Assembly: GCF_008271745.1 (NCBI RefSeq)
Contig: NZ_VKKZ01000022.1
Span: 248,001-312,000 of the forward strand
Length of the DNA: 64,000 nt
Direction: 5' to 3'
Origin: Rufibacter glacialis
Lineage (GTDB): Bacteria; Bacteroidota; Bacteroidia; Cytophagales; Hymenobacteraceae
Shown here: in pieces, positions 43,604 to 52,728 of the stretch
Numbering within the stretch: the stretch's first letter is position 1
Layout of the letters: the number at the start of each line of letters is the position of its first letter
Made by a program: the position numbers and the translations under genes
The notes under the pieces: generated by a model
Databases searched by the model: none
Told to the model about the DNA's origin: nothing
Seen by the model: only the letters and a program-made list of their open reading frames with translations

Positions 43604-44262
43604 GCCGGCGGAATAACTAAAGGGCTTTCTCTCTTTGTCTTTACCTAAAGCAAGGGCTTGAGGTTTCCTACCGTCGGAATCAGGGACCCCAAAGGTTTTC
43701 CCACCGGAGGGAGAGGCTGGCTAACTAGATTTTAGACATCTTTTCTGGTAAACTGGCCGGTAAAAGTTAGCTATTCCTCGCCCAATAAAAACGATCTTGG
43801 TAAATAAATGGCAGTTTCTCTGCCACCACCCTAGGTAAAGTACCTTAAATCTGTTAATTATTTAGATTAAAGTAGAATTGTTTTGCATTTTGTTAAGAGT
43901 GTTTTTATCTTCATCAGACAAGGGCTTAGCTGGGGCCGAACCCCCGGATACCTGAAGAAGAACCGGCCCTCAGAATAGGCAATAAGGTGGTATCTGAAAA
44001 AGCCGGTATCTAGTTTTCAGGCCATGGGAAACCGTCTAAGGCATGGTTCCGTTTTTCGGCACAAGCCCTTTAAAGGAGCTGCTAAGGCTCCCAGCAATTT
44101 CCCTTCTCTCCCTAGGTGGAGTATCCTGTCACCTGTGTTGGCGTTCCTACGTCCGTCATCTGCCCACCTTTTCTAGTTAGCGCTACCGGCAGTACCCGCT
44201 ATTGCAACCGCTGTTCTGGTTCCCCCTTGTTTTCTATACTTTTCATTCATCTTTCTATTCTG
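43604..44262. other. Intergenic region, no gene
   Basis: About 660 bases between the GGT start (minus) and a lipoprotein start (plus), so it holds divergent promoters. The 43840-43910 part is AT-rich. The plus-strand open frame from 44116 is not used: the lipoprotein signal peptide starts only at 44263. TATACTTTTC at about 44236-44245 is a possible -7 region. Confidence 0.35.
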
Positions 44263-45039
44263 ATGAAAGCACATGTATTTTATACCAAGGCCTTGCTCTG
44301 GTGCGGGCTCCTATGTTCCTTAAGTTTCTTCACCACCTGTTCTGATGATGATGACGATGACATGGCTGGTACCTTTTACGGCCCCTTGGTGACCGTGGGG
44401 CAGGGAAATGCCAGGACCTGGGTCACCACCAATGACGCAGGCACCCCCACCTCTTTGGGCCTGACCTTCTCTGAACAAGCCATCACCGGTAACCTGGGCA
44501 ACGCCATGCGCATGTATACCCTCGCCTTACCGGCGCAGGCAGATCAAACCCTCTATGACCATGTCATGCTGGATTGGAATCCCCAGGGCCATGACCCGGG
44601 ACCTTTGTATGGTGCGCCCCACTTTGACCTGCATTTCTACATGATCCCGCCAGATCAGGTAGCCAATATCCAGGGAAGCGCCGCCACCGACCAAATGCCT
44701 GCCGCGCAATTCAGGCCCCAGAATTATATGATTACCCCCGGCATAGTACCTGGCATGGGAGCCCATTGGATAGACTTCACAGATGTCAATAACACCCCGG
44801 GGAACTTCGCCAAAAACTTTATCTATGGCTCTTTCAATGGCAATTTCATCTTTCATGAGCCCATGTTCACGCTGGCATACCTGAAAACCCTGCCTACTAT
44901 TGGCACCCAAACCATGGATATTCCGCAGCCCGCCTCTTATCAGATGGCCGGCTTGTATCCGCAGCGGTACAGCTTTTCTTACAATGCCAATACCAAAGAA
45001 TACACCATCTCTTTGCTTGACCTTACCCAGAAGCAATAA
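44263..45039 (+). CDS. TTHB210-like (DUF5602) lipoprotein
   Basis: A 258-residue lipoprotein starting MKAHVFYTKALLWCGLLCSL; the lipobox is TTC followed by SDDDDDD, a very acidic +2 region typical of surface-exposed Bacteroidota lipoproteins. The mature part contains MLDWNPQGHDPGPLYGAPHF then DLHFYMI, which matches the TTHB210-like domain; the His/Asp cluster suggests metal binding, though this is not shown. Function unknown. A long perfect hairpin follows 38 bases after the stop. Confidence 0.78.
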   Translation: MKAHVFYTKALLWCGLLCSLSFFTTCSDDDDDDMAGTFYGPLVTVGQGNARTWVTTNDAGTPTSLGLTFSEQAITGNLGNAMRMYTLALPAQADQTLYDHVMLDWNPQGHDPGPLYGAPHFDLHFYMIPPDQVANIQGSAATDQMPAAQFRPQNYMITPGIVPGMGAHWIDFTDVNNTPGNFAKNFIYGSFNGNFIFHEPMFTLAYLKTLPTIGTQTMDIPQPASYQMAGLYPQRYSFSYNANTKEYTISLLDLTQKQ

Positions 45040-45076
45040 CCTCTTCTTCTGAGGCTGGTGAGAAAGCTAGTGATGC

Positions 45077-45130
45077 AAGAGGCTGTTTTGGTGCTGTTTA
45101 AAGAAAAACAGCACCAAAACAGCCTCTTTT
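45077..45130. terminator. Long perfect hairpin terminator
   Basis: 23-base perfect arms (45077-45099 and 45106-45128, beginning AAGAGGCTGTTTTGG) with a 6-base loop, ending in TTTT. It serves the TTHB210-like gene on the plus strand and possibly the convergent minus-strand gene. Confidence 0.75.
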
Positions 45131-45227
45131 GCTGTAGGTGGTAAAAAAAATTAGGGTAGCTTAAGAGCTATGAATGAACCTGCGGAGGGAACCTATGCTT
45201 GAACCAGGGAGCAGGTGAGGTTTTTAT

Positions 45228-46772
45228 CTAATCTTTCACGGTCGCTTTGGCAGCCAGATAAGCAGGCAGATGTTGAACAGCTTCATTCAAGCGTTTAAGA
45301 TTTGCTTTCTGCCGATTCTTATCCTCTAGGTTGATATTGTAGTGCTTAAACAGGTAGTACAGAAGTATTCGGTTGTAAGTATCCAATTGTTTGTCCTGGA
45401 TCATGGCAAGGATTTGGTTTTCTAGGGAGGGGGCATTCTGAGCTTCTGTTAACGCTCTGCCTATTCGCCCAATGTTGCCGTAGTAATGGTTCTCGCCGGA
45501 GTTCTCTAGCCTGAGGCTGATACCCAGAAGAAGGTCTGCCACGTTGATGTCTACTACTTCCAGTTCTTTGATATAGGTTTTTCTTCCGGCCCAGGCATAG
45601 TTACCGTCTGAAACCCGATCAAAACGGTCATTCATAATATCAAGATGGGCCCGCAAGAAGGTTTCCCAGTTTACCGTTTCAGCAGACAGTTTGGCGATAG
45701 CCACCGCATGGGCCCGCGGAGCAGTATCCTGGCTACAGCTTCCTATTACACGGCGTTTCCTTTTCAAGTCTAACTCTGCCTTTCTTGAAATATACAACCC
45801 CACGTATTCTTCAAATTCGTTGTCATACCCACCTTCTATTAGAGCAACAGACAGTGCCTTGGTTAAAAGATCCATGAACTCTTTCCGCTTTGACAGATCA
45901 TCCTGAACCATGGTTTTCCTGGTGTGGTGGTACCACTGGGAATGCTTTGCAGAAAAAGCTTCCCCCTGCTTTTCATCATATTCGGGCTTACCTGTCTCTT
46001 GGTGGACGTATCTGATGAAGTTCTCTATGGCGGCGGGTGTCTTTCCTTGGTTCCCGTTTCTCCCCCAAACTGTCTCAACATAGATTTGGGCGGTGGTGTC
46101 TATCAGGCAATCGGCGTATTGTACCATACGGGCATACTGTTTGGGCAGAGGGGGAGCATTGAATTCCTCTGGAAAGTAAAAAGCCGCTATACTTTCCTCA
46201 GAATACCTGGTTTTTGGACGATAGTTGACTACCCAATTTTCTTTCAGGGGTTTCTTTTCTTGAAAGGAGTCAGCTGAAATGCTAATGGTGTGCTCTCCTT
46301 TTCCGTTGAGCGGTAAACTGAAGAACTCTATAGTTTCATTCCCCTCGTAATCTTTGCTTCTGTCCTTGGCCACCAGTAGATCCTGGCTGATGTTGGCGGG
46401 CCGGTATTTCCTTAAAAACCCTTCAAAGGAAATGTTCTGCTCCAGGTCAGCTTTTGCAGCTTTGATGTCTCCTTTTGCTAGAGAGGTATAATGCCCCCGG
46501 GCCTGGGACATAGCCCGATACTCTTTGTGCAGCTCACATACTTTGTGTTTCAAATTCAAGGAATCTACAATGGCCTTGAGTTGAGTAATGGTATGGTTGC
46601 TATAAATCAAGCCATTTGGGTGGGTTTTGAACTCTGAATCTGAGGTCTCTGCCACCTGGCTCTGACCATAAGAAAGGGTAGTTAACAACAAGATGGGCAG
46701 TACCGCCAGCAAAATGAAACAAGTAGCCACTATCACTGGCATAGTGGTGGAAATGGTCTTGGGAGTTTTCAT
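45228..46772 (-). CDS. Unknown 514-residue protein with N-terminal membrane anchor
   Basis: I do not recognise this protein. It starts MKTPKTISTTMPVIVATCFI and continues with a single hydrophobic segment ending near SYGQ, so it is exported or anchored with the rest in the periplasm. The mature part is helical and charged with two Cys (KHKVCELHK, VIGSCSQD) and no recognised catalytic motif. The composition is slightly more AT-rich than its neighbours. Monocistronic. It could be a secreted protein or an accessory gene of recent origin. Confidence 0.65.
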   Translation of the reverse strand: MKTPKTISTTMPVIVATCFILLAVLPILLLTTLSYGQSQVAETSDSEFKTHPNGLIYSNHTITQLKAIVDSLNLKHKVCELHKEYRAMSQARGHYTSLAKGDIKAAKADLEQNISFEGFLRKYRPANISQDLLVAKDRSKDYEGNETIEFFSLPLNGKGEHTISISADSFQEKKPLKENWVVNYRPKTRYSEESIAAFYFPEEFNAPPLPKQYARMVQYADCLIDTTAQIYVETVWGRNGNQGKTPAAIENFIRYVHQETGKPEYDEKQGEAFSAKHSQWYHHTRKTMVQDDLSKRKEFMDLLTKALSVALIEGGYDNEFEEYVGLYISRKAELDLKRKRRVIGSCSQDTAPRAHAVAIAKLSAETVNWETFLRAHLDIMNDRFDRVSDGNYAWAGRKTYIKELEVVDINVADLLLGISLRLENSGENHYYGNIGRIGRALTEAQNAPSLENQILAMIQDKQLDTYNRILLYYLFKHYNINLEDKNRQKANLKRLNEAVQHLPAYLAAKATVKD

Positions 46773-46941
46773 GACGGAAGGCGTTAGGTGGAAGAATCCT
46801 TTCTAAGCAAAAGATGCCCGCCCTCGGCAAATTCCATAGACCGTCTGCTCAGAATTCTTTGGTAGGTTTAGGAAGGATGGGAGCAGAACCAACCCCTTAA
46901 CCCCACAGGAAAACATTCCTTGGCATTTGATTAGAAATGGG

Positions 46942-47321
46942 TGCCAAAGACAGAGGATAGTAATACGTGAGAGAGACAAAAGATAGCCATGTGTAGAAGA
47001 CAAGAGATGGCAATGCGTAAGGAGACAAGGCGGTGCCTAGTCTCTACAGAGGGTACATCATCACCGGTAATGCTACTTTCCCCGTTTCCAGTCTTTCCCG
47101 AGCGCGCCTCGCTTTTGGCCCTAGATAGACGATTACTAAGAGAGCAGAACGGTGCAGGCCGAAAGGGCAGTGCGAGCGGGGAGGACGGGGCCTCGCGGCC
47201 GTGAGCGCACGAAGGGTAGCTATGAAAAGACCAAGCAGAAGGGCCTCGCAGACAGCAGCCGCCACGCTAGCAAGGACAAAAGGCATGCACTAAAGCAGCA
47301 GCAAGGACAAAAGGCATGCAC
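46942..47321. repeat. Short imperfect tandem repeats in a gene-free stretch
   Basis: The 46773-47363 stretch holds no supported gene. At 46942-47031 a unit of roughly 25-30 bases (gacaaRagat-gcMatgYgta) recurs three or four times imperfectly. At 47270-47290 and 47301-47321 the same 21 bases (starting GCAAGGACAAAAGGC) occur twice, 31 bases apart. The purpose is unknown; replication slippage is the simplest origin. Confidence 0.55.
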
Positions 47322-47363
47322 CTGTTCCAGGCCTTTTTCCCAAAAACACTTCTTAAACGCACC

Positions 47364-50300
47364 TCACCCCAACAACGCCAGCAACTCCTGTTTACTAAAT
47401 GCCTTCAGCATCCCCCCATCCGTCTTGATCAAGTCCTGCACTAGGTCTTTCTTACTCGCCTGCAGCTTCATGATTTTCTCTTCCACGGTGTCTGGGCAGA
47501 TGAGGCGGACGGCGACCACGTTCTTCTCCTGGCCAATGCGGTAGGTGCGGTCAATGGCCTGGTTCTCCACGGCGGGGTTCCACCAGGGGTCTACCAGGTA
47601 CACATAATCGGCGCGGGTGAGGTTGAGGCCGGTGCCGCCCGCTTTGAGGCTGATGAGAAACACCCGCACGTCTTCCTGTTCCTGGAAAGCCGCCACCGCG
47701 CCTTGGCGGTCTTTGGTCTGGCCGGTGAGCATGGAATAGGAAATGCCGCGGGTATTTAGCTCCTTCTTTATCAATTCCAGCATGGAAACGAACTGCGAGA
47801 ACACCAGAATCTTGTGGTGCGGCGCTTTGCTTTCAATCTGCTCCAATAGCACGTTCAGCTTAGAAGAAGCCTCACCGAAAGATGCTTCCTCAGGCAGTAG
47901 GGCAGGGGAGTTGCAGATCTGGCGCAGTTTGGTGAGGCCGCGCAGCACGTGCATGGGGTTCTTCTGGATTTCCGCATCGGCCTGGGCCGAAATGAATTCC
48001 CTGATCTCCAATTCATAGGCGGCGTAGACCTGGCGCTGCTGGGTGCCCATCTCGCAATAGAGCACCATCTCGGTTTTGTCCGGCAGTTCTTTGGCTACTT
48101 GTTCTTTAGTGCGCCGTAGCAGGAAAGGACTTATTTTGCGCTGCAACTCGGCGGCCCGAACGCTACTCTTGAACTGGTCAATGGGCTTGGAATAGTGGTC
48201 GCGGAAAAAGCGTTTGTTGCCCAGCAAGCCGGGACAGGCGAAGGAAAGCTGGCTGTACAGGTCGTAGGTGTTGTTTTCCAGCGGCGTACCGGTCATCACG
48301 ATACGGTTGCGGGCCTGCAACAGACGCACCGCCCGGTACCGCTGCGATTCCGGATTCTTGATGTTCTGCGACTCGTCCAGGATAATGTAGTTGAACCGGT
48401 AGTCCTTCAGCACCAGAAGGTCTGACAACAACGTGCCGTACGTGGTGAGTACCAGTTCATAGCCGTCCAGTTCCAGCGGATTTTTGACGCGGTTGTTGCC
48501 GTACACCGTCAATATTTTGAGGGAAGGCGCGAACTTGGCTACTTCTTCCTGCCAGTTAAACAGCAGCGAGGTAGGCACCACCACCAGGTTGGTGTTGCGG
48601 GCCACTTTGCCGCGTTGCGAGAGCAGAAAAGCCAGAATCTGTACCGTTTTCCCCAAGCCCATATCATCTGCCAGACAGCCCCCGAAGTTGAACTGATCCA
48701 GGAACGAAAGCCAGTTCAGGCCCTGCTGCTGGTACGTGCGGAGGGTGGCGTGCAACTCGGCAGGAACGGCCACCTCAGGAATGGCTTCAAAGTGGGCGAG
48801 CTTCGTCCGGTAGGTGACTAGTTCCTGGCGCACCTCCTGGCTCAGAACTTCCTCCTCGTAGAGTTCTTCAATAGTGGAGAAGTTCATCTTGGGCGTGCGC
48901 AGGCGTTCCCCCACCACCTCTGCGGGCTCAAAAAAGCGTTTGAGTTTCTCTATCCATTCCTGCGGCAGAATGCCCTGGGTACCATCATCCAGTTGTACGA
49001 AGCGGCTTTTGTTGCGCAGCGTTTTGTGCAGGTTCTTGAGCGAGGCTTTCTGCTTCCCGAACTGCACATCCAAAGAGGTGTCAAACCAGTTGATGCCGCT
49101 GGTCACCAGAATGGTGATGTTGACTTTGTGCGGGTTCAGGTTGGTGGTTTTCAGTTCTTTGAAGCCCAGTACGGTGATGTCCTTGTTGCGCCAGGTGTCA
49201 AAGGCTTCCAGAAACCATTCCTGGTCCAGGAACCGATCTTTGTGCAGGTAAAAGCAGTCCAGGTGCAGCTGCTCTTTGAAAAACGGATGCTGCCGCAGAA
49301 TCAGGGCCAGAAACTGCAACTCGGCTTCCCTGTCGCGCACTACGGTGAAGGAATTGCCCAGCACATCCGTCGCGTAAATCTGCTTCTGGGAGAGCACCGG
49401 GATCTCCACGTGCCCGTATCGCATGACCGGCGTTAGCAACAAGTAATCCTCGGATTCTGAAAGGTAAATGAGCTGCTCCCGACCCTCGTCAAAGCCCTGT
49501 TCTTCCAGTTGCTTGGGGGTAGCCGGTTTCAGGTACGAGTACGAGATCTTGATGCGGGTTTCCAGGTTCGCCAAAATGTTCTCCCGGAACTCTTCAAACT
49601 TAGAGGCATGCACCAGCAGGTAATAGCCCCGCTTCTGGAAAAAGTCGATGACGCGGCGCAAGTCCGGGTTGTGCAGCAGATACAGCCGGTCCTGGATCTG
49701 GAGGAAGTGCCCGTACTTGATCTGCAGGTGCTTTAACGCGTACGGCTGGTCTTCTATGTGCAGCAGCGCGGTGACGGAGTAGAAGTTGTCTTTCACCTGC
49801 ACCTCCAGCACCAAATCCAAGGGTGCTTTCTTCAGTTGGATAGGTGAAACGGAACTAGCTGTGATGTTAGCTGATATATCAGGGTTATGCTGGTACACCT
49901 CCAGGCCCAGCGGATTCTGCACCAAGGCTTTGAGCGCTTCCAGGTCGGCCTGAGAGGGTTCGGTGTTGTAGTTGTTCTGGAAGCGGGAAAGGGCGGTGTA
50001 GAACTTGAGTTCCTCGGGCTGGTTTGTTTGCCAGACTAAATCCAGCGGAGCCAGCGCCTTGAGCGGGTTCTTGATTTTCCCGGTTTGCGTGGTGGCCGCC
50101 TCCAGCAGTTCCACGCTCAGGTGCTTGTAGTATTTGTGCTCGCCCAGCACCATGATGCGCTGGGTGTTTTCTTTGGGGCTGGGGCCCGAAGGCAGAAAAG
50201 GCAGCCCTTGTTTGGGTACCAACTTCTCTTTCAGAAACGCCTGCGACTCCTCGGTGATGGGCAGCAACTCCGTGAGCCGGGGTTTGATGGACAGGCTTTT

Positions 50301-50756
50301 ATTCGCGTATTCCAGGGAGAAGTACTGGTCTAGGTTGTCTTCTTCGGCCAGGCCGTACTCCGCCGCCACCGGTTTTATTTTCTCCTTACGGAGCTTTTCG
50401 TCAAAAAAGGCCCGTAAATCGTTTCGGTTCAGAAGCGTTTGCAGCACCTGCGATTGGTGGGCGCACAACGCCTGTTTGGGAGCGGGACAGCCGCAGGAAA
50501 GCAGCAGTCCGTTGGGGAGCTGTTTTACCGAAACAGCCGGAAAACGCACCAAAGGAGACACCCCCGAGATCACTGCCCGGTTAATCTCCAGGTGGGTTGG
50601 CTGCAATTCAAAACTACTGCTGCCGCCTGCCATGGCCTCGGCGGAAGAGTGGCGGGCAATGGTAGCGTAGGTGAGACTCGCCCCTGATATGCCTTCCAAG
50701 AAATACTCTGTGGGGGGTACGCTTGCCTGCCTGGGTGCCTGTTCTTTCTCCGCCAT
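47364..50756 (-). CDS. SNF2-family helicase with N-terminal SWIM zinc finger
   Basis: Large SWI2/SNF2 ATPase of 1130 residues from MAEKEQAPRQ; an in-frame upstream extension to 50930 overlaps repeat DNA and is not used. Near residues 85-105 the SWIM motif CGCPAPKQALCAH (CxCx(n)CxH) is present. The helicase core has DDMGLGKTVQ (~700), LDESQNIKNP (~795), the helicase C domain with VFSQFVSMLELI, and TYRIGQEKNVV. The middle ~550 residues are strand-rich and typical of bacterial SNF2 proteins. Expected to remodel protein-DNA or RNA polymerase complexes. No methylase or nuclease partner adjoins it, so a defence role is not supported. Confidence 0.9.
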   Translation of the reverse strand: MAEKEQAPRQASVPPTEYFLEGISGASLTYATIARHSSAEAMAGGSSSFELQPTHLEINRAVISGVSPLVRFPAVSVKQLPNGLLLSCGCPAPKQALCAHQSQVLQTLLNRNDLRAFFDEKLRKEKIKPVAAEYGLAEEDNLDQYFSLEYANKSLSIKPRLTELLPITEESQAFLKEKLVPKQGLPFLPSGPSPKENTQRIMVLGEHKYYKHLSVELLEAATTQTGKIKNPLKALAPLDLVWQTNQPEELKFYTALSRFQNNYNTEPSQADLEALKALVQNPLGLEVYQHNPDISANITASSVSPIQLKKAPLDLVLEVQVKDNFYSVTALLHIEDQPYALKHLQIKYGHFLQIQDRLYLLHNPDLRRVIDFFQKRGYYLLVHASKFEEFRENILANLETRIKISYSYLKPATPKQLEEQGFDEGREQLIYLSESEDYLLLTPVMRYGHVEIPVLSQKQIYATDVLGNSFTVVRDREAELQFLALILRQHPFFKEQLHLDCFYLHKDRFLDQEWFLEAFDTWRNKDITVLGFKELKTTNLNPHKVNITILVTSGINWFDTSLDVQFGKQKASLKNLHKTLRNKSRFVQLDDGTQGILPQEWIEKLKRFFEPAEVVGERLRTPKMNFSTIEELYEEEVLSQEVRQELVTYRTKLAHFEAIPEVAVPAELHATLRTYQQQGLNWLSFLDQFNFGGCLADDMGLGKTVQILAFLLSQRGKVARNTNLVVVPTSLLFNWQEEVAKFAPSLKILTVYGNNRVKNPLELDGYELVLTTYGTLLSDLLVLKDYRFNYIILDESQNIKNPESQRYRAVRLLQARNRIVMTGTPLENNTYDLYSQLSFACPGLLGNKRFFRDHYSKPIDQFKSSVRAAELQRKISPFLLRRTKEQVAKELPDKTEMVLYCEMGTQQRQVYAAYELEIREFISAQADAEIQKNPMHVLRGLTKLRQICNSPALLPEEASFGEASSKLNVLLEQIESKAPHHKILVFSQFVSMLELIKKELNTRGISYSMLTGQTKDRQGAVAAFQEQEDVRVFLISLKAGGTGLNLTRADYVYLVDPWWNPAVENQAIDRTYRIGQEKNVVAVRLICPDTVEEKIMKLQASKKDLVQDLIKTDGGMLKAFSKQELLALLG

Positions 50757-50920
50757 GTCGCCGTTGTTCTGAGGGTTGAAGTTAGGTATTTTCTGGCGAA
50801 GGGTTTGTTTTGCCTTTTTAGCAGAAGGCGGAAGAGCCTTGGCGTTTAGGGGTTGTTTTTTGGAAAATAGGAGGGAAAGGGGGGATTTGTTTGCAACGGA
50901 AATAGCGGGTAGTAAAGGGA

Positions 50921-51000
50921 GGGCAACCACAAGGGATTGCCCCTACTGTCTGAAATACCACACCACCCTTTGTAGGGGCAATCCCTGGTGGTTGCCTTTT
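50921..51000. repeat. Inverted pair of GTAGGGGCAATCCC repeats
   Basis: GGGCAACCACAAGGGATTGC then CCCTAC (50921-50946) faces TGTAGGGGCAATCCCTGGTG then GTTGCC (50971-50996), separated by about 25 bases. It lies between divergent genes (SNF2 minus, GH43 plus), in the promoter region. Confidence 0.75.
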
Positions 51001-51070
51001 TCACACTTGTTATTAGCCATCCCCGTTTTTCAGGTATTTTCTTATATTTCTGCCTAATCCAGAATCTGAA

Positions 51071-52081
51071 ATGAAGCAACAACTGCGTATTTGTCTGGCG
51101 TTCGCGCTCTTAGGCCTCTGCCTATCCTCATGTACAACCTCACAAACCAATAAAGCAGGCGAAAACAAAAACGCAGTGACCGCAGGCAACCCTGTATTCC
51201 CGGGCTGGTACGCAGACCCGGAGGGCATCATCTTCGGCAAGAAGTACTGGATTTACCCCACGTTCTCGGCGCGCTACAAAGACCAGGTGCACCTGGATGC
51301 CTTTTCCTCCCCTGACCTGGTTTCCTGGACCAAGCATAACCGCATCATAGATACCGCCTCTGTCAAATGGGCGAAAAAGGCGATGTGGGCGCCCGCGGTG
51401 GTGCAGAAAGGCAAAAAGTACTTCCTGTTTTTCGGGGCGAATGATATTCAGAGCGACCAGGAACTGGGCGGCATCGGTGTGGCCGTGGCTGACAAGCCCG
51501 AGGGCCCATTCAAGGATTACCTAGGCAAGCCGCTGGTAGACAAGTTCCACAACGGGGCACAACCCATTGACCAGTTTGTTTTTCAGGATAAAGACGGCCA
51601 GTATTATTTGATTTACGGCGGCTGGCGGCACTGCAACATTGCCAAACTGAAGGATGATTTCACTGGTTTCGTGCCTTTTCCAGATGGTAGCACGTTCAAG
51701 GAAATCACGCCGCAGAATTATGTGGAAGGCCCGTTTATGTTCATCCGGAACGGGAAATACTATTTCATGTGGTCAGAAGGCGGTTGGACCGGGCCGGATT
51801 ATTCCGTGGCCTATGCCGTGGCCGACTCTCCCTTCGGGCCTTTTGAGCGGGTGGGCAAAATTTTGCAGCAAGACCCCGCCATCGCCACCGGCGCCGGGCA
51901 CCACTCCGTAATTCAGGTACCCAAAAAAGACGAATGGTACATTGTCTACCACCGCCGCCCCTTAACCGAAACCGACAGAGACCACCGCGTCACCTGCATA
52001 GAGCAAATGTCCTTTGACCAGCACGGCTTTATCAAACCCGTGAAGTTGACGAAGGAAGGAGTAGCTAGAAGACCTTTATAA
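51071..52081 (+). CDS. GH43-type glycosidase lipoprotein
   Basis: Five-bladed beta-propeller glycoside hydrolase of family 43, 336 residues, acting on arabino- or xylo-oligosaccharides. Lipoprotein signal MKQQLRICLAFALLGLCLSS then C. The catalytic base Asp is in FPGWYADPEGI and the acid is likely the Glu in QNYVEGPFMF; WAPAVVQKGKKYFLFFGAND contains the pKa-modulating region. The outer face of the membrane is the probable location. No SusC/SusD pair is near, so it is not in a typical polysaccharide locus. Confidence 0.88.
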   Translation: MKQQLRICLAFALLGLCLSSCTTSQTNKAGENKNAVTAGNPVFPGWYADPEGIIFGKKYWIYPTFSARYKDQVHLDAFSSPDLVSWTKHNRIIDTASVKWAKKAMWAPAVVQKGKKYFLFFGANDIQSDQELGGIGVAVADKPEGPFKDYLGKPLVDKFHNGAQPIDQFVFQDKDGQYYLIYGGWRHCNIAKLKDDFTGFVPFPDGSTFKEITPQNYVEGPFMFIRNGKYYFMWSEGGWTGPDYSVAYAVADSPFGPFERVGKILQQDPAIATGAGHHSVIQVPKKDEWYIVYHRRPLTETDRDHRVTCIEQMSFDQHGFIKPVKLTKEGVARRPL

Positions 52082-52137
52082 TGGGTAGGAGATTCTGATA
52101 AGGATTACATGTAAGCAGGGATATTCTCGATTTGGGA

Positions 52138-52175
52138 CGCATTTCGTTCCCCTTTGAAGGGGGTAGGGGGATGAA
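52138..52175. repeat. Solo arm of the MITE-like repeat
   Basis: CGCATTTCGTTCCCCTTTGA then AGGGGGTAGGGGGATGA is a single arm of the element found complete at 6255-6410 and 55037-55190. It lies about 57 bases past the GH43 stop. Confidence 0.65.
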
Positions 52176-52280
52176 AAAGGCGGGAGAAGACGCAGCTAAC
52201 CTTCGTTCATTCTAAACAGCTGGGCGTAACCGGGTAATACCATCCTTGGCCTGTGCGTAATCCTTATCTTTAAATGGCTC

Positions 52281-52410
52281 TTTCGGATTTATCCATCCGA
52301 AAGCACTCTGTCGGGGATTTCCAATCCTCAGCTCTACTTAACCAGGCGAAACGGATTGAAAGGGGATTTATAAATCCCCGACAGTATGGTTCGGGATTGG
52401 AAATCCCGAA
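52281..52410. repeat. Nested palindromes (REP-like)
   Basis: Outer arms CTGTCGGGGATTT (52308-52320) and AAATCCCCGACAG (52373-52385) enclose about 50 bases. Local palindromes are TTTCGGATTTATCCATCCGA then AA (52281), GGGGATTTATAAATCCCC (52362-52379) and TTCGGGATTGGAAATCCCGA then A (52390-52410). The 52082-52728 stretch contains no gene. Confidence 0.65.
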
Positions 52411-52728
52411 CAGCGCCATTCGCAGAATATCTTCCTCAGCCCGTGTAATCAGCCACCAGCATAATCATCTATTAACAAGCGGAATCATTGCCTAAACCCT
52501 TGTAAGTAGGCAATCTGCGATCGTGCTTTAATCTGTATATGAGGAACTTCTCAAGGGGATAATCTGTGTTGGATAGGCAGGGCTGGTGTTTTACTTTGCT
52601 GCTTCCCTTCATTGTTGCTTTAGGCTCATTTGCTCTTTCCGGCGCGTTTATGCTTTGTTTTTAGTAACTTCATGTTTCAAAATACCCCCAGAAGTGCCAT
52701 TTGCGCTTTTGCTGAAACTGAACTTAAG

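Noticed and set aside
47364-50756. SNF2 helicase as part of a DISARM- or Dpd-like defence system
   Set aside because: No methylase, phospholipase or nuclease gene adjoins it; the SWIM-SNF2 architecture is a common chromosomal one.
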